A stretch of 6,673 nt of DNA from Candidatus Peregrinibacteria bacterium (GTDB lineage Bacteria > Patescibacteriota > Gracilibacteria > UBA1369 > PNNO01), in assembly GCA_030595015.1 (NCBI GenBank), contig JAUVDZ010000064.1:1-6673 (forward strand). The letters run 5' to 3'. The position numbers and the translations under genes are program-made. Positions within the stretch are counted from its first letter, which is position 1. Every line of letters starts with the position of its first letter. Below are positions 1 to 5,589 of the stretch, piece by piece. The notes below the pieces were generated by a model. It was not told where the DNA came from and searched no databases. It saw nothing but the letters and a program-made list of their open reading frames with translations.

Positions 1-1
1 A

Positions 2-715
2 GGTCAATTACAATTATGGAATTTCATGTCGTATTTTGTTAACTACTTAATTGACAGCGGGATCCCAGCAAATACAGTCATTTTGATTTTAATGCTTCCT
101 GTAATTGCAATGATTGTTTCAGTTATGAAGCAGGTAGTAGGGTTTACTACTTTTGGTGTTTATACTCCTACAATAATTACTTTAACTTTTTGGATACTTG
201 GCCTTAAATTTGGGATCTTAACCTTAATCATAATATTTTCTGTAGGGACAGGAATGAGATTTTTACTTAAAAAATTCAGGTTATTATATATTCCAAAAAT
301 GGCAATCGTATTGAGTGTTGTTGCATTAGCCATATTTGCTTTATTAATAATTTCAATCAGATTTAAATTATTTGATGCTCAATTTTTCTCATTAGCAATA
401 TTCCCAATGTTAATTTTGAGCACATTGACTGAAAAGTTCATTAGTGTTCAATCAGGCAAAGGTTTAAACAAGGCCATCATTCTTACTTTGCAAACAGTGT
501 TTGTTGCGATAGTTGCATACATTGTAATTGGAGGAGAAATTGATTTATTTATATTTAAACTTAAATTTGGATTCCTTCAGGGATTGATTCTTTCTTATCC
601 TGAAATAATACTTTTATTTATTGGAGTTAATGTTTTACTTGGTAGATGGACCGGTCTTCGATTATTAGAATATGTTCGCTTTAGAGAAGTTCTTCGTCAT
701 GTTGAAGAAGAATAA
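2..715 (+). CDS. 7TM membrane protein of the inactive-transglutaminase-associated family (5' partial)
   Basis: An integral membrane protein. Counting from the Met at 26, hydrophobic segments lie at about residues 16-34, 45-60, 62-82, 92-112, 119-133, 149-168 and 190-206, giving seven helices. Family-like signatures are GFTTFGVYTP (39-48), the TLTEKF stretch (133-138) and a C-terminal GRWTGLRLLEYVRFRE (206-221), which match the 7TM domain that is usually fused to a catalytically dead transglutaminase domain. The biochemical role of this family is not established. It typically neighbours a RimK-related ATP-grasp ligase, as it does here. The ATG at 26 lacks a ribosome binding site, and the frame stays open to the left edge (visible residues GQLQLWNF before that Met). 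I therefore read the gene as truncated by the window, with the transglutaminase-like part upstream, although a stand-alone 229-residue 7TM protein starting at 26 is possible. It ends 11 bp before the ligase-peptidase gene and is probably co-transcribed with it. Confidence 0.85.
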   Translation, partial: GQLQLWNFMSYFVNYLIDSGIPANTVILILMLPVIAMIVSVMKQVVGFTTFGVYTPTIITLTFWILGLKFGILTLIIIFSVGTGMRFLLKKFRLLYIPKMAIVLSVVALAIFALLIISIRFKLFDAQFFSLAIFPMLILSTLTEKFISVQSGKGLNKAIILTLQTVFVAIVAYIVIGGEIDLFIFKLKFGFLQGLILSYPEIILLFIGVNVLLGRWTGLRLLEYVRFREVLRHVEEE

Positions 716-726
716 CCAACAAAACT

Positions 727-3123
727 ATGTTATTTTTAAATGATAAAGGAATTTTAGGACTTAATTCAAGAAGTCTTGAATACATAAGACCGTACAATAG
801 AAAGAAAACCATTAAACTTGCTGATAACAAAATTAAAACTAAGAAATTCCTTTCTGCCCGTGGTATACCGGTTCCAAAATTATATGGAACTATTAAAAAC
901 AATCAGGAGTTAGAGAAGTTTGATTTTAATTCTTTGCCAAATGCAATTGTACTTAAGCCAAATTATGGATTTGGTGGAGAGGGGATCATTCCAATAACTG
1001 CTAAAAGAGGAGACAAGTGGATTACTTCCTCAGGAAAGAAATTAACAAAAGCAGATTTAGTTGATCATATTAAGGATATTTTAGATGGAAGATATTCAAT
1101 ATCAAATGTAGGTGATACAGCTTTTTTTGAACAATTGATTATTTCACACGACAGTTTAGGGAATTTTTCTTATAAAGGACTTCCTGATATTAGAGTTGTA
1201 GTACATAATCTGATTCCGGTAATGGCAATGCTTAGACTTCCTACTGAGGAATCTCAAGGAAAGGCTAATTTGCATTTAGGTGCTGTTGGAGTAGGAATTG
1301 ACATTGCAAAAGGAGAGGCGACTTATGTCTCATATAAAGATAAAATTATTGATGAAGTTCCTGGAGTTGGTCCAATCAAAGGTTTAAAAATTCCTTTTTG
1401 GGATGATATATTGATGATTTCATCAAATTGCCAGTTGATAACAAATTTAGGTTATATGGCCGTTGATATATCAATTGATAAGACAACAGGGCCTGTATTG
1501 TTAGAAATTAATGCTCGTGCAGGATTAGGTGTACAAATTGCTAATTTGGCACCTTTAAAGAAGAGATTAAGAAGAATTGAGGGAGTTAAAGTTACAACTC
1601 CAACAAAAGGAGTCAGAATTGCAAAAGATATGTTTGGAAATGTAGTTGAAAAAGAAGTTCAGCATATTTCCGGTAAAAGTGTTATTGGTATTGAAGAAGT
1701 AGTAGAAGTTCATTTAAAAGAAGGCACCAAAAGATTACCTGCAAAAATGGATTCCAGTCTCGAGAGAACTGTAATTGATGAACAATTCACAATAGATAAT
1801 AATCTTCAAAATGATGATTACGGTTATGATGATGAAAAATCCACATTAAAACTCAAACTTTCAATTGGAGGCAAAAGAGTTCAAACAGTTGCTGATATAG
1901 AAAAATTAACTGATTTTTCTATTCTTGTAGGGCGTCGTGATTTAACAAACTTCTTTATTGATCCATCTAAAAAGATTCAAAAAGCAGAATTACCTAAAGA
2001 AAGAATTGCTTCTAATGAGCCAAAAAAGCAAACGGAAGTTCCAGGTATTACAAAACCTAATTTTGCTGAAATAGATCAAAAACTAATTAATATTGATGAA
2101 AAATTAAAGCTATTATTTCATTTAAGGCCTATAAACCTGGAAGAGCAACAAAAACAATTCTTTGAGAGTTTTAAAATTAATCCGACTTTTGAGTATGCTG
2201 AATTAAAATTTGATACATTTGGCTTAAAGAAAGAGTTGGATCAAGTTAATACTGATGATTCTCCTTTAGGGATTTTATTTGAAAAGAAGAAAGAAGAAAT
2301 ACTTAAAAAAATAAATTTACTTGAATATCGTGGATTTCCGGAAGATTTCACTAATGCCTCGATAGATTTGTATGGCAAACCAAGTCCGGAATTAGTTGAA
2401 GAGGCAAAAGCCTTTTTAAAACAGGCTGAGGGCAACTACTCACTGCCTAAAGGTAATATTGAAGTAGAGGAAGCAAAGGTTACAATGGATAAAGTCTTTG
2501 AAACTTATGGATTAGAAAATTGGAAAGTTAAAATCAAAGAAACCATGGTTTCTGATGCAATTGCAGGCAAGAATAATAGATTGTTTTTAAGGAAAGGGGC
2601 ACAATTCACTGAAGGGAGAATTGAAAATTTAATCATTCATGAAATTGAAACTCATATTTTAACCGCAGAAAACGGGAAAGCACAGGATTATGAATTGTTT
2701 AATAGAGGATTAGCTAATTACTTGGAAACTCAGGAAGGTTTGGCAATTTACAATATTGTTAGTCAAAAACAAGAAGAACAAAAAAACTTGTATATTGCAA
2801 TTTCATTAGTTGTAGCAGTTGATCTGGCATTGAAGCATTCTTTTGTTGAAGTGTTTGAAGCAATGCTTGATTATAAAATCCCACCAGAAAGAGCTTGGCG
2901 TACAGCATTAAAAGTGAAAAGGGGACTAGAAGACACTTCAGAGCCGGGTGCATTTACTAAAGACTTTTTATATTTCAAAGGTTACAAACAAATTCAAGAA
3001 TTCGTAGCAAGAGGCGGACAAATAAAAGATCTTTATAGAGGTAAATTTAATGCCGATGATTTGGATTTAGTTTTAAAAATTCCAAAAATTAAAGAATCAA
3101 AATACTATCCTAAATGGCTTTAA
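727..3123 (+). CDS. Three-domain fusion: RimK-related ATP-grasp ligase, RimB-like retropepsin domain, DUF1704/MATCAP-type metallopeptidase
   Basis: A 798-residue, probably cytosolic protein without signal peptide or membrane helix. Residues 1-285 form an ATP-grasp ligase close to the alpha-L-glutamate-ligase-related family: GILGLNSRSLEYIRPYN near the start, nucleotide-binding KPNYGFGGEGI (77-87), LPDIRVVV (152-159), and the metal-binding set D247, E260, N262 (LLEINAR). Residues about 316-416 match the RimB/'ATP-dependent zinc protease' family (IGIEEVVEV, PAKMD, then LVGRRDLTNFFIDPSKK), but the usual DTGA reads DSSL at 342-345. After a charged linker, residues about 443-798 are a DUF1704 domain (family of the 'flavohemoglobin expression-modulating QEGLA motif' proteins and eukaryotic MATCAP tubulin carboxypeptidases): FTNASIDLYG (541-550), HEIETH (638-643), E670 in QEGLA as likely third zinc ligand, and FTKDFLYFKG (743-752). 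The inferred role is adding amino acids to a target and trimming them; the substrate is unknown. The start follows an A-rich CAACAAAACT rather than a Shine-Dalgarno. The fusion itself is read directly; the function is inferred. Confidence 0.9.
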   Translation: MLFLNDKGILGLNSRSLEYIRPYNRKKTIKLADNKIKTKKFLSARGIPVPKLYGTIKNNQELEKFDFNSLPNAIVLKPNYGFGGEGIIPITAKRGDKWITSSGKKLTKADLVDHIKDILDGRYSISNVGDTAFFEQLIISHDSLGNFSYKGLPDIRVVVHNLIPVMAMLRLPTEESQGKANLHLGAVGVGIDIAKGEATYVSYKDKIIDEVPGVGPIKGLKIPFWDDILMISSNCQLITNLGYMAVDISIDKTTGPVLLEINARAGLGVQIANLAPLKKRLRRIEGVKVTTPTKGVRIAKDMFGNVVEKEVQHISGKSVIGIEEVVEVHLKEGTKRLPAKMDSSLERTVIDEQFTIDNNLQNDDYGYDDEKSTLKLKLSIGGKRVQTVADIEKLTDFSILVGRRDLTNFFIDPSKKIQKAELPKERIASNEPKKQTEVPGITKPNFAEIDQKLINIDEKLKLLFHLRPINLEEQQKQFFESFKINPTFEYAELKFDTFGLKKELDQVNTDDSPLGILFEKKKEEILKKINLLEYRGFPEDFTNASIDLYGKPSPELVEEAKAFLKQAEGNYSLPKGNIEVEEAKVTMDKVFETYGLENWKVKIKETMVSDAIAGKNNRLFLRKGAQFTEGRIENLIIHEIETHILTAENGKAQDYELFNRGLANYLETQEGLAIYNIVSQKQEEQKNLYIAISLVVAVDLALKHSFVEVFEAMLDYKIPPERAWRTALKVKRGLEDTSEPGAFTKDFLYFKGYKQIQEFVARGGQIKDLYRGKFNADDLDLVLKIPKIKESKYYPKWL
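3120..3123. other. Shared palindromic stop codons of two converging genes
   Basis: The bases TTAA supply TAA (3121-3123) to the plus-strand ligase-peptidase gene and TAA (complement of 3120-3122) to the minus-strand queA gene. The two operons therefore overlap by four bases tail to tail, leaving no room for an intergenic bidirectional terminator. Any termination signal must lie inside the opposing coding sequence. Confidence 0.95.
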
Positions 3124-4142
3124 AGAATTAACATAGAATCCCCGAAGCTATAAAACCTATAATTTTGTGCAATTGCTTCTTCATAGGCTTTTAAAATGAA
3201 ATCTTTATCTGCGAAAGCAGAAATAAGCATTAATAAAGTGCTTTTTGGTAAATGAAAATTAGTTAAAATTGCATCTACCGCCTTAAATTTATAACCTGGG
3301 TAAATAAAAATATCAGTTTCTTCAGATTCTGCATGAAATTTATTGTTTTCAAAATTTGATTCAAGTGTTCTGACTGAAGTTGTTCCAACAGCTAATATTT
3401 TTTTATTTTTAGACTTTGCATCATTCAGATTATTTGAAGTTTTATTAGAAATATTGTACCACTCGCTATGCATTTTATGATCCTGGATATTATCAGTTTT
3501 TACTGGTAGAAAAGTGCCTCTTCCAACATGCAAAGTGATAAATTCCCTTTTAATGCCCTTTAAATTCAAATTTTGGAATACATCATCAGTGAAATGAAGA
3601 CCTGCAGTTGGTGCAGCAATACTGCCTGAATCTTTTGAATAAATAGTTTGGTAATCATCAAAAGTAGCTTTAGTATTTTTAATATATGGAGGGAACGGAG
3701 GATAACCATTGTCTTCAATCCAGTTTGATAGTGATTTAATATCAAAAAATTTGATTTTACGAGTGCCGTCTTTAGAAATATCAATTACTTTAGCATTTAT
3801 ATTTTCTAACTTACCCTTAATTTTAAATTCAGTATTTACAGCAAACTTTTTGCCTGGTTTCACCATACACTCCCAAATATTTTCCGAATATCTTTTTAAT
3901 AATAAAAGTTCGCCGTCTTTATTGTTAATTTCAACATATAATCTTGCTGCATATACTTTTGTATCATTAAATACCATTAAATATTCATTTGATAAAATTT
4001 CAGGAAGTTCATTAAAAATACGATGACTAATTAAGCCAGTTTTTCTATCTAAAACCATTAATTTTGAACTATCCCGCGGCGAAGCAGGCTTAGTTGCGAT
4101 CAGGTTCTCTGGTAAATAATAATCAAAATCTTTAGTTTGCAC
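3120..4142 (-). CDS. queA: S-adenosylmethionine:tRNA ribosyltransferase-isomerase QueA
   Basis: Cytosolic tRNA-modification enzyme. It transfers and isomerises the ribosyl part of S-adenosylmethionine onto preQ1 at the wobble position of tRNAs, giving epoxyqueuosine, the penultimate queuosine step. At 340 residues it is full length for the family. Signatures seen in order are FDYYLPENLIATKP (6-19), MVFNDTKVYAARL (56-68), GSIAAPTAGLHF (173-184), the LHVGRGTFLPV and HKMHSEWY stretches, ILAVGTTSVRTLES, and TNFHLPKST (294-302) followed by LLMLISAFA. The start codon is GTG. An in-frame TAA lies just upstream, and the next Met (29) would remove the conserved N-terminal motif, so GTG is the only reasonable start. 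It overlaps the end of the phosphatase gene by 11 bp, suggesting translational coupling, and is the last gene of the minus-strand group. No preQ1 riboswitch is visible. Other queuosine genes are not in the window. Confidence 0.97.
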   Translation of the reverse strand: MQTKDFDYYLPENLIATKPASPRDSSKLMVLDRKTGLISHRIFNELPEILSNEYLMVFNDTKVYAARLYVEINNKDGELLLLKRYSENIWECMVKPGKKFAVNTEFKIKGKLENINAKVIDISKDGTRKIKFFDIKSLSNWIEDNGYPPFPPYIKNTKATFDDYQTIYSKDSGSIAAPTAGLHFTDDVFQNLNLKGIKREFITLHVGRGTFLPVKTDNIQDHKMHSEWYNISNKTSNNLNDAKSKNKKILAVGTTSVRTLESNFENNKFHAESEETDIFIYPGYKFKAVDAILTNFHLPKSTLLMLISAFADKDFILKAYEEAIAQNYRFYSFGDSMLIL

Positions 4143-5226
4143 TTGAACGTTTTATAACCATTAAAGTAATATCATCAGCTTGCTCAGTTTCGCCTACAAA
4201 TTGAGAAAAATCAAGTGCAATATGATGATTAATTCCTTCAGGTCCATATTCAGCTGCATACTTTTTAATTAGCTCTACAAGCCTATCTAATCCAAACATT
4301 TCATTCTTGTTATTTTCTGCCTCAGTAATTCCGTCAGTATATAATACAATTACATCATCTTCTTCTAAAGGTACGGCATACTCTTTTACAATCTTACTGT
4401 TGTCAGGAGTCATTCCCAATGCTATTCCTCCGCTTTCTTTTACTTCAACCAGTCCGGATGATGCTCTATATACCAATATATGTTCATGCCCGGCTCCTAC
4501 AAAAGTCATTATTTGTTTTAGGTGATCCCATTTTAGAAGAACAGCAGTCATAAACATTGACGATTTTATTCTTGGCTTAAGTTGCCTGTTTGTATTCACG
4601 ATTATATCGTAAGGACTCGAATACATCTCTGTATAAGAATGCAATAAAGTATTAACCATCATCATTACAAGCGCTGCAGGAGCTCCATGTCCTGTGACGT
4701 CTCCTATATAAAAATATGTTGCATCTTTACCATGAATATAATCGAAACTATCTCCTCCAATTTCAACTGCTGGTCTTGTTTTTGTTTCAACTATTAATCC
4801 AGGAACTTTCGGGTTTTCAGTAGGAAGAATTTTTTGCTGAATTTCGCTGGCAACCTCAAGTTCGGATGACATCCTACTTCCTTCTTTTAGTTTTTTTGAA
4901 ATAACCTCCAAATTTTCTGTAATCTCATTAAAGAACTGTGCAATTATACCAATCTCGTCAATTCTTTTAGTTGATATTCGTTTATAACTATGACCAGTTA
5001 AGATCAACTTCATTTGTTTTGTAACTTTCCTTAAAGGACGATTTACCAGTCCGCAAATTACTGCTGAAATTAAAATAAAGAAAGCTCCAAGTCCAATTAA
5101 AGAATATGAGAGAGGAAACGCTTGCTCCGAATCCCAATAATAATATGCACCAGCACCTAAACCTACAGTTATAATGAGTAGAAATAGTACTAATCTTCTG
5201 GTTATTTTTTTTCTGATAAATTTCAT
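4132..5226 (-). CDS. Membrane HAMP-domain PP2C/SpoIIE-type serine phosphatase (RsbU-like)
   Basis: A 364-residue protein phosphatase of the SpoIIE/RsbU class, which dephosphorylates a phosphoserine on STAS proteins in partner-switching pathways. Two membrane helices (about 12-30 and 41-62) enclose only about ten residues, so there is no real extracytoplasmic sensor domain. A HAMP-like region follows (about 62-115, with NRPLRKVTKQM and RIDEIGIIAQFFNEI), then the signalling helix LEVASEIQQKILP (123-135) and the catalytic domain. Metal-binding motifs are intact: GGDSFD (157-162), GDVTGHG (175-181), YTDGITEAEN (296-305) and QADDITLMV (349-357), so D159, D176, D298 and D351/D352 should form the manganese/magnesium site. 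AGHEHILVY and GIALGM are also typical. It lies 9 bp after the STAS gene, its obvious candidate substrate, and overlaps queA by 11 bp. Class and activity are clear; the signal sensed and the final output are not. Confidence 0.93.
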   Translation of the reverse strand: MKFIRKKITRRLVLFLLIITVGLGAGAYYYWDSEQAFPLSYSLIGLGAFFILISAVICGLVNRPLRKVTKQMKLILTGHSYKRISTKRIDEIGIIAQFFNEITENLEVISKKLKEGSRMSSELEVASEIQQKILPTENPKVPGLIVETKTRPAVEIGGDSFDYIHGKDATYFYIGDVTGHGAPAALVMMMVNTLLHSYTEMYSSPYDIIVNTNRQLKPRIKSSMFMTAVLLKWDHLKQIMTFVGAGHEHILVYRASSGLVEVKESGGIALGMTPDNSKIVKEYAVPLEEDDVIVLYTDGITEAENNKNEMFGLDRLVELIKKYAAEYGPEGINHHIALDFSQFVGETEQADDITLMVIKRSSAN

Positions 5227-5235
5227 TTTTGTTTT
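5227..5235 (-). promoter_or_regulatory. A-rich translation initiation region without Shine-Dalgarno
   Basis: Between the STAS stop codon and the phosphatase ATG, the minus strand reads only AAAACAAAA, extended by A-rich sequence on either side. There is no GGAG-like element. A-rich, unstructured leaders of this type serve start sites in Bacteroidota and relatives, where Shine-Dalgarno sequences are often absent. This is an interpretation of base composition, not a recognised motif. Confidence 0.4.
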
Positions 5236-5589
5236 TTATAAAGTACCTGCAGCCTCTTCTTCAGATCCTAAACAGGGAATTAATGAATTCAAACCAACAA
5301 GATTAAAAATGTCCATTATTCTCGTTGAAGCCTTGATTATAACCACTTTTTTTTCCTGAGCCTGCAATCTATTAAAAATATCAGTTATATATCCGATTCC
5401 TTCACTGTTAGTAAACATTAAAGTTTCAAGATCAAGAATTAAACTATTACTGGCAAATGTAGTTAAAAATTGTTCCATTAATTCTTTAAAGTGAGCAATA
5501 GTATTTCTATCTATTTCACCGACTACCTGTAGAACCTGATAATTTTTTTCAGCATTTGCCTGAATTGGTGTGATATTTATTTCAGCCAT
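5236..5589 (-). CDS. STAS-domain protein, anti-sigma-factor-antagonist-like (RsbV/SpoIIAA type)
   Basis: A 117-residue single-domain STAS protein. It shows the N-terminal strand and the GEIDRNT turn (24-30), the hydrophobic strand SLILDLETLMF (49-59), then TNSEGIGYI (60-68). S62 sits where the regulatory phosphoserine of SpoIIAA/RsbV lies (family form D-S-x-G, here N-S-E-G). The next strand is KKVVIIKAS (80-88), followed by the last helix and strand around IFNLVGLNSLIP. In the known pathway, a kinase of the RsbW type phosphorylates this serine, and a SpoIIE/RsbU phosphatase reverses it so that the STAS protein can bind its partner. Such a phosphatase is the next gene, 9 bp downstream. The ATG directly follows the HEAT-gene stop (TAA then ATG, no spacer), indicating tight coupling. 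The short acidic tail (SEEEAAGTL) is not part of the fold. No kinase or sigma factor is visible nearby. Confidence 0.92.
   Translation of the reverse strand: MAEINITPIQANAEKNYQVLQVVGEIDRNTIAHFKELMEQFLTTFASNSLILDLETLMFTNSEGIGYITDIFNRLQAQEKKVVIIKASTRIMDIFNLVGLNSLIPCLGSEEEAAGTL

Noticed and set aside
1..42. Open frame from position 1 to a TAA at 40-42, as a possible 3' end of a separate upstream gene overlapping the 7TM gene
   Set aside because: It is only 13 codons with no recognisable sequence, and the frame of the 7TM gene is itself open to the edge, which explains the region better.
681..902. Minus-strand open frame of 73 codons over the 7TM/ligase junction
   Set aside because: It lies antisense to the conserved N-terminal ligase motif and resembles no family; low-complexity hydrophobic translation typical of AT-rich antisense.
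2241..2953. Two minus-strand open frames of 64 codons (2241-2435 and 2759-2953) opposite the metallopeptidase domain
   Set aside because: The plus-strand frame encodes conserved DUF1704 sequence throughout; the antisense frames show no motif.
3144..3192. Possible terminator hairpin (GAAGC...GCTTC or CCTAT...ATAGG followed by TTTT) just after the plus-strand stop
   Set aside because: The stems are only five pairs with loops above 20 bases, and the sequence is fully explained as the 3' end of queA.
3566..4026. Open frames of 72 codons (minus, 3566-3784) and 105 codons (plus, 3709-4026) inside queA
   Set aside because: queA is conserved over its whole length; these are alternate-frame readings without family resemblance.
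4307..4525. Plus-strand open frame of 72 codons opposite the phosphatase catalytic domain
   Set aside because: It is antisense to the conserved TDGITEAEN and AGHEH region and has no recognisable content.
5174..5359. Plus-strand open frame of 61 codons with a hydrophobic start resembling a signal peptide
   Set aside because: It is antisense to the phosphatase membrane helix and the STAS C-terminus; hydrophobicity is expected opposite an A/T-rich coding strand.
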